From Polytrichum commune (taxonomy: Eukaryota > Streptophyta > Polytrichopsida > Polytrichales > Polytrichaceae): a DNA stretch of 64,000 nucleotides. The notes below the pieces were generated by a model that saw nothing but the letters and a program-made list of their open reading frames with translations, did not search any database and was not told the DNA's origin. Below, piece by piece: positions 1-11,064 of the stretch (positions within the stretch are counted from its first letter, which is position 1; every line of letters begins with the position of its first letter). Made by a program: the position numbers and the translations under genes. Location: NCBI GenBank assembly GCA_950295325.1, contig OX485809.1, positions 5,582,001 through 5,646,000 on the forward strand, in the 5' to 3' direction.

Positions 1-37
1 TGAGAGCACGCATTTCCTCATCTCGCAACCAACCGGG

Positions 38-88
<51 letters not shown>

Positions 89-224
89 CCTCTCCTGCCC
101 GATTCAGCACATGAATTGCAGTCAAACAAAAACCAAACCTCAGCTACTAAGGTAATGGCCCACACTGAGCTCAGCTATGGCCATACCAATAACCCCCCAT
201 TACTCTCCCATCTGCCATTTGGGT

Positions 225-259
<35 letters not shown>

Positions 260-441
260 CCTGTAAGCAATGCTAAAAAAACAGTTGAAGCAGTCCAGCT
301 AGCTACATAAGCCCCAGCTGCAGCGGGGACTGAAGTGGACAGAAGCTGCAAGACAGACAAACAAACCTCCACTTAAGCTTCCGGCAACCTAAAAAAAGGG
401 TGAAATAAGAGCACCCATTTCTTCATCTCGCAAACAACCGG

Positions 442-490
<49 letters not shown>

Positions 491-860
491 ATCGGTTCAA
501 ATCCGATAAAGGGTTCCTTTTCTGCAGTGAAGTTTCACTTTTGTGCCCGGATCAGCACATGAATTGCAGCCAAACAAAAACCAAACCTCAGCTACAAAGG
601 CAATGGCCCACACTGAGCTCAGCCCAAAAACCTCAGCTATGGCCATACCATTAGCCCCCCCCCCCCACCCCACCCCACCCCACCATAAACCTCAAGCTCC
701 ATAACCACACCTGTCCACATACGATACACTCGCACTGCAACCACACCACCTCAGCCAAAAACACCCACTTAAACCTCGGCCTAAAACTCCCCCTCCCTCT
801 CTCTTTCTCTCTGTCACTCTCTACCAAGCAGCTAAGCTAGGCTACGTCACGGATAATGAT
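1..860. repeat. Direct duplication of a CT/GA-microsatellite-rich unit
   Basis: Two diverged copies of one unit lie head to tail. The first starts near position 3 (gagcacgcatttcctcatc) and the second near 408 (gagcacccatttcttcatc). Both contain the block beginning cagcacatgaattgcag (105 and about 555) and a block ending in agctatggccatacca. Microsatellites are (CT)n at 39-86, (GA)n at 226-257, (CT)n at 444-487 and a C-rich run at 656-690. The short open frames here encode Arg-Glu repeats that come only from the GA tract. I see no gene. Confidence 0.75.
488..522 (+). other. Fragment like the 3' end of plastid trnT-GGU (possible NUPT)
   Basis: The sequence holds a perfect T-arm: a 5-bp stem ATCGG/CCGAT around a seven-base loop TTCAAAT, preceded by GTC and followed by AAAGGG. 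From memory this matches the end of plastid trnT-GGU in land plants with one or two differences. There is no D-arm, anticodon arm or 5' acceptor strand, because (CT)n adjoins directly, so it cannot make a tRNA. The second copy of the surrounding duplication has this insert and the first lacks it, so it came in after the duplication. A nuclear tRNA remnant is the alternative. Confidence 0.45.
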
Positions 861-2765
861 CTCACCCACATAAAGCTCCCCGCGAAAGCTGCCCGGAGGG
901 GGGAGGTGTACCCTACGAACCCAAAAGACTGCGTCGACCGTGATGGACAACAGGTACAAGCCATACTTTACTTACAAGAGTGAAGATAGAAGCTCCTCCT
1001 CCTCCGACACCGCAGGGGGGGGGGGGTGGGTAAGTGAAGTGAGTCAGTGAGTCAGTGGAGTTCAAGTCGAGGAGTGGGGTACGTAAACAAACCAACCTCG
1101 AGTGGTGCCTGCGCGCGCGCAGCGACTTCACAGGTTGTTCCCGGCACAGAATGCCGTGAAATTAGAGGGTGGCGAGTCGCAAGTGCGAGCGACCCAGTGG
1201 TAAGGAGCGCGGTGGGAATCCAGCGAGCGATGCCTCGCGCGAATCCGATGCCGAACGAGGCGAGGCGAGGCGATCACTCCCGTGCCCCTCCCTCTCTCCT
1301 CTTGAAGAGCTGAAGACGGTCAGCCGACGAGGTTCTCGAGCCTCCCAGCTCGGGCCTTCTCATCAAGGCCAGCTGAACACAGTCTGAGACCCCTTGGGGG
1401 ACAGTTATCATCCGCAAGTGCTTGGTTTTCTCATTCATCCACACTTTTCTCATCCGTTTCTTGATCCCCCGATTCTTCCCTCCTCCCTTTGGGCCTTGAC
1501 CTTCGCCATAACTTCCCTTTTGGTGGCATGAAACCTCTTGCGCTCCCCCATGGAACCTGCACTCCCAGCTACAGTCCGATGAGACCCTCCTCCGACTTTC
1601 ATCCATCCCGTGTTTCTCATCCATCATCCATCCCCACCCCCCCCTCCAAGTAAAGAGGACATGATCTGATCAGCTTTATTGTTGTGCTGTGTGCGCCTCA
1701 TCAAAGGGAGGGAGAGGGAATTATCGCATACAATACAAGCATACCCACCTCTCATTCCTCCAACATAAAAGCCCTTGAATAGTATGGAGCGGGAATGTTG
1801 TTATTTTTAGCCGATTCAACAATGGATTTAGTTCCAAAGACCTCGAATTTATCTACTCCAAGTCATTTGAGATGAATTGGCAACAAACCTATAAAGGATC
1901 GAGTTCCGTTGTTGGATGGATGAGAGGTACGCCGATATGTGATATTTAGTTTCCCCCCTCTCCGCTCATCAAGGCCAGCTAACCCATAGACTGCAACCCC
2001 AGGGACAGTGACCACCTTCCACGTCTCATCCACCCAGTCTTTAGTCATCCACTCAGTGGACCTTGGCCTTCGCCTCTCCCCCTTTATCACTCAAAACAAA
2101 CCTCTTCCGCTCCCATAACATTATTCAAGTGTCTAGTCCTATATTTAACATCTGGCATTTGCCTCCACTATCTTACGTTCATGAGAAGAACCTCATAAAA
2201 TAGGAAGAAACTAATGCCAATACGAATAATGAATAATACCAATATGAATAGTAAAAATACTAAGAATAGTGTCGATACTCCAATGATAGTGTTTATAATA
2301 AATAGCATTGACACTCCAATGATAGTGTTTATAATAAATAGTGTTGACTATAAATAGTGTTGGGAGTATAACTCCACCCAAATATACAAGTATTAGCCTA
2401 CATATATGAATAATAAACAAATATTCTTACTTTATTCGGGACCCACAAAATATCATTGACATATTCTAGGGTCATTAAACAAACCCACATGGTTGAATAA
2501 TGTTATGCCCCTTGAAACCTGCAGTTTAACCCTTAAAGGACAATGCTGCCCCACGGGCTTGGTATTATTTTGGGAGAATCTTGTTCAAAATTTCTACTCC
2601 ATTGCACCAAATGGGGTTTTTAGAATGCCAAATCGAGCACCTTAGCAAGATCTATACTTCTTTAGAATAGAGCCTATGTAAATTAATTGGTTAATCATGC
2701 TTTAAATGAATTTTAAAATATATTTTGGGTGTGGTATTGGGAAAGCATATGTCCTTTAAGGATTA
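861..2765. repeat. No gene seen; diverged copies of a dispersed module
   Basis: Two related pyrimidine-rich blocks are found here, at about 1355-1630 and 1970-2110, and a third lies at 3718-3960. They share the order ctcatcaaggccagct, then ...ccccttgggggacag, then ...ccttggccttcgcc or similar, then catgaaacctctt. The rest is unstructured; 2210-2420 has short AT-rich tandem repeats (caatgatagtgtttataataaatag occurs twice, given here only as a description). Open frames in the GC-rich 900-1630 part have no recognisable domain. Confidence 0.5.
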
Positions 2766-3707
2766 CCGTAGGTTCATAGCTGGTTCGACACATGTTAGTC
2801 GAATAATTAATTAAATTCAAAAAGTAGGTTCGGCACCTAAAAATAGTATATTCATATTTTCGGCAATTTTCTCTTTTAATTTTAAAATTTTCGGATTAAA
2901 TTCATTTCCAATTTTCTATTTAAGCTTATATCTTGTACATCTCTCTTGCATTGAATGACAAGTAAGATGTGAGTGAAGAATTGAGAATGCTCTGTGCTTT
3001 ATGCAAGTAGAGTGGAGTTGTGTTCAACAATGCATATGGGATATGTAAACTTTGAGGTGAAGCACCGAGTTAGACTTCATTTTTATAACACGCATAACTT
3101 TTGCATAGAGTCTTCAAATGACATAAAATTTGTTGGAGGTGAAAGATTACTTGATTTCTAAACTTTCCTTAGACCAACAAAATTCCAAAAAAGTTGATCT
3201 TCTATGCACAAATGAGCTCCGAAAAACTGTTATGAACGCATTTTAATTGTTTGATCTTTACACGGCTGCAATGTTTTGTCCATATCTTTTGCATAAAGAC
3301 TTATTTTGACACAAAACTTGTTGGAGGTGGAAGAAGGATTGATTTCTCAACTTTTGTTAGTTGGACAAAATTCTAAAAAACTTCATCTTCTATGCTCAAT
3401 TGGACTCCAAAAATTTGTGTACAACACATTTGAAAAGCCTCACCTAGAGTCTTGCTACTTTTTAACCCATATTCTTTGTGGACTAATGTAAGTGAGCTTG
3501 ATTACAAAAGGAGCACCTTCTCTCTTTCAAAATTCACATATGCTTCCACTGTAAGTAAAACTCTAGTGAGAAGTAAAAATTTCTAACTTTTCGGCAATTT
3601 TGAAAAATAATTAATTGTGTATTCGGCAAAAAATGCCAATAATATTCCAAAATTTTCGGCATCTATTTTTAGAATTATTTTCTGTCGAACCAGCTATGAA
3701 CCTACGG
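2766..3707. mobile_element. 942-bp TA-flanked element with 25-bp terminal inverted repeats
   Basis: The left end (2766-2790) begins CCGTAGGTTCATAGCTGG and the right end (3683-3707) is its exact reverse complement. Each end is flanked by TA (2764-2765 and 3708-3709), the target duplication of Tc1/mariner-type elements. The interior encodes no transposase. It contains two diverged direct copies of a block of about 180 bp (about 3088-3260 and 3280-3430, each with the string cttgttggaggt or a close variant). I read it as a non-autonomous Tc1/mariner-like element; the superfamily rests on the TA alone. Confidence 0.7.
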
Positions 3708-3717
3708 TAACTAAACT

Positions 3718-3960
3718 AGAGATTGCAACCCCAAGGGAAAGTAACCATCCTCTATTTTTCATCCACACAATGCTCCTCATCCAACCATTGGGACATCGAC
3801 CTTGGCCACATCGCTTTTTGGCATACAAAACCAAACCTCTTGGCCCACACTCCTCCATGGAACCTCCCTCGGAGTTTCATCCGTTACATATTTCTCATCC
3901 ATCTCATTGACCCTCCCCGTCCCTTTTGTCACGGAAACATCTTGTGATCCCCCATGGAAC
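3718..3960. repeat. Third copy of the dispersed pyrimidine-rich module
   Basis: This stretch resembles 1970-2110 and 1380-1630: gattgcaaccccaaggg, then ccttggccacatcgc, aaccaaacctctt, ccatggaacct and tttctcatccatctc in the same order. The 942-bp element at 2766-3707 ends ten bases upstream, so it may have inserted at the edge of this module. I see no coding sequence. Confidence 0.5.
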
Positions 3961-4384
3961 GTGCATATGAAGTGCTTTTAGAAGCACACACGTGCCTTCC
4001 TATTTTACGACCCCCTTTACCATTACTACAAACAAGCGCAACTTGATGGCCTTCTATTGAGATCAAACTTATGAGTGGAGGAGAGAAAGTCGCCATGACC
4101 CCGATTTCATTTTTGTTTCCATTCCAACCAAATATTTTTCAAAAGCCACCATGAGGATCTTCACTTGCACTACGTGTCGATTGAAAGTCCTCATCATCAT
4201 TCTCCGTGTTTTTCAAGCTCTTCTTCACCACGGTCAATTGCATAGTGGCCTATGTGTGTTCATAGCGTTGGTCAAAGGCCACGGCATGTTTCGTTGTATG
4301 GTCTAGAAAATAAGAAGAAAAAAATCAAAATCAAAATCAATGTGTTTATATTGACATGCAAAATTCATTTATCACCAGCTCAGG

Positions 4385-4961
4385 TATTGAGGCCTTAACG
4401 TGCCACTTTTAGAGTTTTATGCAAATGTCATATCGTAAGAAGTGTCAAAGTGTCATAGATTAGCGAACACGAGTCATATTGAAGCAATTGGTTTTCAACG
4501 CAAACACAGTCTATATGAATGTAAGGGAAATTCAGAAGAGGTTTTTCTTTTTCTTTTTTAAATGAGCCTTTCAGTGCTAAGTAGGAGGGGTTTTTTTATG
4601 TGTGTGTGCTCCCTTGTACTCCAATCACTCGTGTACCTTCAAGTAGCTTGGAGATAGGCGGTGACACATGCTACACTAAATATGATATTTAGTGTTGCTT
4701 ATTGTTTGGATTTACACAGTGCTATATTTTTTTACTATTGATGTGTTTTTTCCTAATTGAAGTTGTTGTTGTTCTATAATGTACAAACAACCAATTTAAC
4801 ATTTTGTTGGTAAAATATGAGATATACAATAAATAGATATAGCATTGTGTAATTCCACATAGTAAGTGACACTAAATATCATATTTAGTGTAGCTAGCTT
4901 CAAGCCAAAGACCCAAAGCAGGTGTCACTATCAGACATGTGTTACTTTTAAGGCCTCAATA
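4385..4961. mobile_element. 577-bp foldback element, TIR TATTGAGGCCTTAA
   Basis: A perfect 14-base inverted pair (4385-4398 and 4948-4961) brackets the stretch, and similarity continues inward with mismatches (GTnnCAC). TA is the outermost dinucleotide on both sides, so a TA target duplication is possible. A smaller MITE (4670-4894) is nested inside. There is no coding capacity. Confidence 0.45.
4670..4894. mobile_element. 225-bp MITE with about 58-bp inverted repeats, copy 1
   Basis: The ends are inverted repeats of about 58 bp. Each end starts with a 23-base palindrome (ACACTAAATAT, one central base, then its complement), so each terminus is itself a small hairpin. TA lies just outside the CACTAAAT core on both sides. 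A diverged second copy lies at 36313-36530 and shares the internal block aacaaccaattcaacattt or close variants. There is no coding capacity. Confidence 0.65.
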
Positions 4962-6045
4962 TCTTTACTCATGCTCGCGTGAGCATGGGGAATGTGGTTA
5001 TGGCTTCTTGCCCACTCCTTAATAGGTGGACCGAGGGATATGTAAAAAAGAAAACTAACCTCACGGGACTGGGGATTGTTTGCTTTTGAGTTCACATTGA
5101 CTAAGAATGATGTGGGTTGAGTGTTAAATAGCAATATGTGAGAAAGTTTTCATAAGTTTATGGACTTACGTGTGTGGGGATTTTAAGTTCAATGATACAT
5201 TTGGTGGTTGGGTTGTGAATGCAACCACATATGCTTGTATTGGTGATGATGGCAAGGAGGGTTTCCCATCCCTAGTTGGGATAAGAAGGGGTTGAGTTGT
5301 GGTGTACTTGTCGGTTCTTCGAGTCATGGCAACCTCAAAAGATATGTCGATGCAATAGACGAACTCAAGAATTTGTATTTTTCAATTGGGATTGAGAGTG
5401 AATCGTGAGGGTGGGATGTGGGTGGGCTACCTTGGATACAAAAGGATGTCATAACTTGGACACGTAAGACATTTGCATCGAGGAAAATAACATGAAAACA
5501 AGGGAGGAGCCATTGTATGGTCTAATTTATGTGGAGTGCAACATCACATAACTTATCAATGTCGCTAAAGTGATTGTGTGTCATACTAGGGTGTCGTATT
5601 TAGATTAGCGGACACCCTTGAGAAACTTTTGAAAAAAGTAACTAAGATAGTATCTAGGATGGAACAATAGCAAGGTTTACCAATAAAGTGCCTCGTGTAG
5701 CAAAGCTTCTCCATCTCCATTTCCATTTGTCGCATGGGCACCTTGAGCGTCTAAAACCTATGAGTGGAGGAGAAAGTCATGAGTCTCTCATAACTTAGCA
5801 CCGATCTAGCATTCTCTTCCTTTTTCAAGGTACTTCACCTATGATCAAGGTTGGTGCTACAATGGCTTTACACGATATGAGATGAAAGGCATGAGATTCT
5901 TAGCACGATAAGAACTTTGTTCAAGCATTGTTTTTAGTTTACATTCGGCTAAGAAAATGGGCTAGTATTGTTGATTAATGAAGCTATTGTTTGAATTATC
6001 TACCTATTATATCAAAAATATGGCAAAGTTGCCATAAAGATCCGA
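4962..6045. other. No gene seen
   Basis: AT-rich sequence with only short random open frames. The segment 5582-5700 (with gattagcggacaccctt) has a diverged partner at about 9250-9350, so it is part of an unclassified dispersed repeat. Confidence 0.5.
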
Positions 6046-6314
6046 AATAAGGCTCAGATAGATAGATAGATAGAAACTCCGGTCCCTTTTTAGCAAGGGG
6101 CCGGCGTGAATAAAGTGTCCGTTCGTAATGCCAATGACCCGATGCCCACTGGACAAGGGGACATTGGGACAATACTACTCTCCCCTTTCGAGGATGGACA
6201 CTATAGTGACACACTATACTAGTTCCTAGCTAGCCACTAGTGCCTTGAAGATACCGGACATGGTATCCCCCCAAAGGGCTTTGAGGTACCCATACAACAA
6301 GGTAATAAGGCTCA
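6046..6314 (-). mobile_element. SINE-like insertion, 5'-truncated copy with 11-bp target duplication
   Basis: The body at 6057-6303 is almost identical in reverse complement to about 39121-39364. It is flanked by the perfect direct repeat AATAAGGCTCA at 6046-6056 and 6304-6314. On the minus strand it ends in a (TATC)n tail (6056-6074), and its 5' end is missing relative to the 39-kb copy. Truncation at the 5' end, a simple-repeat tail and a variable-length duplication are the marks of LINE-mediated retrotransposition. The 3' half resembles the 3' UTR of the LINE at 34180-34328. Confidence 0.8.
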
Positions 6315-7003
6315 CTGCATACTAAACCACTTACCCGCATTCCTTATAATCTCTTGGTTGTATCGTGTGCCTTAGGAAACAAGGCACATGGTGTTTGGAT
6401 ATGGGCCTTGAGATATTGGAATTCTTTGTTTCTCATAGTGAATCTAAGCCTTGTTATTTCCTTGTTGTCTTCTTAAGAAGTGAACGATGTTACTTTATTC
6501 ATGGGTACAAGCACGATCAAGTACACAATTCCATTACCGTGCATAAGTTTAAGGAAACATGATTCAAAACAATATACTAACTTTGAATTTTGTGAAGGAA
6601 ATTTTTTTTCACAAACATTCATAAAACACATTGATTTACAAAGCCAAGCAATTTATGTTGAAAAAAAATTTGAAGAAAAAACCTAAATATTTTAGAAGAC
6701 AATCCAAATAGTGTGTAAATACATATATTGAACACATAATTGTTTATAATTTGTTTTAAATATGATAAAATTACATCAAATTAATGTTTTCCTACAATTT
6801 TTGTAATGATGCCATGAGATTTATATTGAATTCAAGGATTACGAAAAGAAATTCCAATTTCTAAATTTTTAAGATCATGGAATCTACATCCAAAACCAAA
6901 TTTAAACATTATATTTTGAGCAATACTTTTAATGATAAGTTTTGAGGATCCCATCTTCATATTTTATATTTGAGTACCTAATATATCAATAAAGGGCAAC
7001 ATG
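6315..7003. other. No gene seen
   Basis: AT-rich sequence with short open frames (for example 6365-6562) that have no recognisable motif and no codon structure. Nothing supportable was found. Confidence 0.5.
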
Positions 7004-7429
7004 AAAAAAAACACGGGGAGGTCACTTCATTGTCAAGTTGACACCACGTGCGGACAAAGTTTGCTACCCCTATATTATATGCCATATATAATTTTAAAAT
7101 TTATGATATTTTTTCTACATATACATAACCATTGATAGTATCTTTTGTATAATTTTTTGAAATTTTTAGTCATCTTTATTTTTTTAGTAATTGTTTTAGT
7201 TCAATTTTGTGTCATTCTAGTTAGAAATGGTATGTTTTATGAAAAAAAACAAATCATCAAATTTAGTTACCACTTTTGACTATGTCATAGGTACTGTGTA
7301 TATCTACTCATGAAAAAAATTTGATAAAATTTTGACCCATATTGGTGGTGCAACTTACCAAAAGAAGATTTTTTTTGGTCGCACGTGGTGTTCAACTTGA
7401 CAATGGAGTGATCTACCCGTGAAAAAAAA
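7004..7429. mobile_element. hAT-type MITE, copy 1 (410 bp), with 8-bp target duplication
   Basis: The body is 7012-7421. It starts CACGGGGAGGTCACTTCATT and ends with an imperfect inverse of this, giving terminal inverted repeats of about 43 bp. It is flanked by A8 on both sides (7004-7011 and 7422-7429). An A8 duplication alone would be weak, but two sister copies (9883-10304 and 52445-52854) have unambiguous 8-bp duplications. Eight-base duplications and termini starting CAnGG fit the hAT superfamily. The AT-rich interior has no coding capacity. Confidence 0.85.
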
Positions 7430-8349
7430 ATCCAATTTAAACAACATTTTGCTACTACTTTTAGGTGTATGGCCATTATATTTATGGTTTTAATATACTT
7501 GACCATGCTTTTCTCATGTATACTTGGCCATACTTGCTCCCTGCCAAATAGCATGTACATCACTTGAAAGCATTTAATTGTGTTGCATTGTATAGTGATC
7601 AATAAACGTCCCTATCCTCCATACACAAAGATTCATCCCTTTCTCCATTGATCAATGTTCATTTGCCTTTGCAATATATGCAACTTGATTGTGTATAAAC
7701 CCATAAGTGGAAGAGACATTCATGAGGAGTCTTCAAGTTACACTCATACTTCTTACAACAAAATATCAAAAGTTGCCACCCATAATGACACACTACATAA
7801 TATAATACAATTTTGTGGTGTTTCACACTAATGTGAATGGGAGACCATTCTCCAATACAATGGTCATGCTTTACCAAGTTTTAAGATGAGGACATTACAC
7901 GAAATATCATATTTAGTGTGCCAATTCTAATTGTCTTGCTCAATACTAATTGTAAACCGCAGCATAGTGTCACCAACACTAAGTGCTAACCCAACATTAT
8001 TTGTCATTCCTTGTAAATTGTTTGGGGGTTATAGATTGACAGTGTTGCAATTATTGTCACTTACCAAGATATTTTTCATCCAAATTTCAATAATCTATGA
8101 CAATATTTCATCACAAGTTGTTGACAAGAGAAGGTAGGGTTTTGGCCAATGGATGAGCCCATCCATCATCCATGACAATATTTATTAACTTACTCATAAG
8201 AAGTGTCATCCGGAAAGTTACCACAGTGACATAAAATATCATATAACACTACATATCATATTTAGTGTACTTTCCTTTTGGAGAGTGGTTGTCATAGAGA
8301 AAGAAAAAGGGGTTCGATAGATATTGCGTGGGAGGGGGGGGTCAAGGAG
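7430..8349. other. No gene seen; isolated copies of the ACACTAAATAT palindrome
   Basis: AT-rich DNA without convincing coding sequence. At 7898-7920 and 8229-8272 there are half or whole copies of the palindrome that forms the ends of the MITE at 4670-4894, so solo ends or decayed copies of that family are likely. Confidence 0.45.
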
Positions 8350-8943
8350 GCTTGTTTATTGTCCATTTTTCAATTATATAAGATTAAGTATACAATGTAT
8401 TTGATGACTATTTGGTGATTTTGTTTCATTGATATTTTGGTTTCTTGTGATAGTGCGACGAGCCATTTTAATTTACATATTCATTGCTTGTGAATTTCAC
8501 CTCTTAATCATGTCATGATGGTGATGAGGGGTCCACATGAGTCTCACAATTTAGTTACAAAGAGTCATACATCTGATGGTCCTTATAAGGAATATGTTGT
8601 GATAGAAGTTGATTTTTATAAATCATAATGTGTTGGGATTAATGATGCTTGTTTATTGTCCATTTTTCAATTATATAAGATTAAGTATACGACGTATGTG
8701 ATGAATATTTGGTGAATTTGTTTCATTGATATTTTGTTTTCTTGTGATAGTGCGATGAGCCATTTTAATTTACAAATTCATTGCTTGTGAATTTTGCCTC
8801 TTAATCATGTCGTGATGGTGATGAGGGGGTCTACATGAGTCTCACAATTTAGTTACAAGGAGTCATACATCTGATGGTCCTTATAAGGAATCTATTGTGA
8901 TCGAAGTTGATTTTTATAAATTATAATGTGTTGGGATTAATGG
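8350..8943. repeat. Tandem duplication of a 297-bp unit
   Basis: The block starting gcttgtttattgtcc at 8350 recurs at 8647 with about 95 percent identity over the whole unit. A third copy seems to begin at 8944 (gcttgg) but diverges at once. The duplication is local and recent. No gene was recognised in it. Confidence 0.85.
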
Positions 8944-9874
8944 TGCTTGGCTATCATTGGGAGCATGTGGATATGCAAAGGACATTAGACCTTAGTATGG
9001 CTATGCATGTGCATGGTGTGAAATCACCTGTGCATCTAAATAGCCATTACCGAAATGGTATGTACTGTGGTCTATTATGTCCGTTATCCTACATAAACAA
9101 GGGTGTAGAATATTGTATGTTTGTTTGATTGGAGTGCACGGGCTATTTGAACACTACATACTAATTTGCTCGCTCATCATACACCTATTTTAGCATTTCA
9201 CTAGGCTTCATTTCATTACATAATGTCTATAAATATTCATGTCCTATCATGGGTCTCATATTAGATTAGCGGACACCCTTAAAAATGCATTTTTATAAGA
9301 CTAAATAGTGGGATGGAACATGACAATGGATAAGTTTAGCAATGTACACTAATAATAATAATAAATATATACCAAAGTACATCCATCTCTCCACTTATCT
9401 AAATAGTGTCACAACCCCCCCCCCCCCTCCCACACACACACACACAATGGCCTTAAGTTGCTCATGTGTAATTCTTCTATGAAGGTGTGTGGGTATTCAA
9501 TGTATTCTTTCGTGTCCTCCAACTTCTACCAATTAGAATTACACTAAGAAACATGTGTTGCATTAGAAAATCTACAAAGAATCATCAATGAAAATCAGAT
9601 TGAATTTTTAGTGATGGTTATTGGAAGTGCTCTCTCTCTCTCTCTCTCTCTCTCGTTCGTTATGACTATTGAGTGTGGAGTAGTCTGTAAAATTTGAAGA
9701 CATTATCCAATCTTTGCTAAACATGTGTTGTCATTATGTTTGTTCTTTGATGCTCACCTAACCACGCACCAATCAAATATAATAGTTAGATAAAGAAAAG
9801 TAACCAAAGAAGCCCACATGCCTTATTGTGTGAATATAATTCCACATTGTTCGGCCAACAAGATGTTCTTTCAT
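8944..9874. other. No gene seen; microsatellites
   Basis: Contains a short (AAT)n at about 9349-9362, a poly-C then (CA)n run at 9414-9446 and (CT)n at 9632-9652. The part around 9250-9350 is a diverged partner of 5582-5700. There is no supportable gene. Confidence 0.5.
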
Positions 9875-10312
9875 GTGGACACCACGGGGAGGTCACTCCA
9901 TTGTCAAGTTGAACACCGTGTGCAAACAAAGTTTGCTACCCCTATATTACATGCCATAGATAAATTTAAAATTCATTCTATTTTTCTATATATACATAGC
10001 CATTGATAGTATCTTTTGTATGTTTTTTGAAATTTTTAGTCATCTTCATTTTTGTAGTAATTTGTTTAGTTCAATTTTGCGCCATTCTAGTTAGAAACAA
10101 TATGTTTTATAAATTAAAAAAAATTATCAAATTTAGTTACCATTTTTTTACAATGTAATAGGTACCGTGTATATCTACTCATGATTTTTTTTTAAATAAA
10201 ATTTTGACCCATTTTGGTGATGCTTTATGTAAAAAGTTGGATTTTTTACATGTAAAGTGTTCGCACGTGGTTGTTCAACTTTACAATGGAGTGACCTCCC
10301 CGTGGTGGACAC
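9875..10312. mobile_element. hAT-type MITE, copy 2 (422 bp), with perfect 8-bp target duplication
   Basis: The body is 9883-10304, flanked by GTGGACAC at 9875-9882 and 10305-10312. The ends begin and finish CACGGGGAGGTCACTCCATT and its inverse, and the interior is colinear with the copies at 7012 and 52445. It is more diverged internally than those two are from each other. It sits about 65 bp upstream of a LINE fragment. Confidence 0.92.
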
Positions 10313-10369
10313 CCAAATGTTAATGTTCATATACACAAAATACATGGTTAACCACACGAAGAATATCTT

Positions 10370-11064
10370 CTGACCCCTCACATATCAAAACCCCAACTGC
10401 ACTCTCTGCCATCTCAACAACATGGACACATGGCCCCACTTCTTGTCCACATGCCAAACCCCATACTTAAAAGGCCCAAGAATTGCACGCCACAATGAAG
10501 CAATACATCTCATTACCCAAACACTAGAAGTTAACAAAAGCACCCGGTTCCTCACACTGACAAATGCATGCAAACTTAACAACAGACGACCCGAAAAAAC
10601 AATTCCAAATTGGCTTCTTAAATGCACATGTTCACAAATAACATGCCATGCCAAGCCAGATTACGACCATATATCCTATGCATAATCAGAGCCCCGAATC
10701 ACACACAAACTCCAATACCACCTTCGCCTACACTCGCAATCCAACTCATTGAATTCACATACTACCACGACAAATACCCGGAACAAACCCTCACACACAA
10801 GCACGCTAAATATGACCCACTAATTAACACCGTACAAAATAATGGATGGAAAAGCAACCCCTCATTATCATCACAGCCAGAGTTAGAGAAACCATACATG
10901 AACACTCCATTAACAAACTTATCAATCTAAATATTGCAAAACCAACCACCAAAACCCTCATAAAAAACATACATCAAAATGCCATCAAATATGTCAGGTA
11001 CCTAGTCCTAAACAAAAAGAATCTCAAAAACGACCAAACACCTGGGCCCCCCCCCCCCCCCTAA
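10370..11064 (+). pseudogene. 5'-truncated LINE ORF2 fragment: zinc motif plus restriction-like endonuclease
   Basis: Translating in shifting frames gives the C-terminal end of the LINE protein at 33445-34106. First comes a CCHC motif (C-x2-C-x9-H-x4-C, starting near 10395 and running through MDTWPHFLSTC), then PNWLLKCTC, then LRPYILC where the family has RPDILC, then IQLIEFTYYHD and ITARVRETIHEH. The key Asp of the PD motif is Tyr here. The frames change around 10640-10680 and again near 10850. It ends in a C-run next to TAATAA at about 11062. It keeps the four CCHC residues that the full-length copy has lost by a small deletion, so it is useful for inferring the ancestral motif. Confidence 0.85.

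Noticed and set aside
116-372. Open frames on both strands with Arg-Glu or Ser-Leu repeats
   Set aside because: They are translations of the GA/CT microsatellite and overlap each other in opposite directions.
488-522. A functional tRNA gene
   Set aside because: Only the T-arm and part of the acceptor strand are present; (CT)n replaces the rest.
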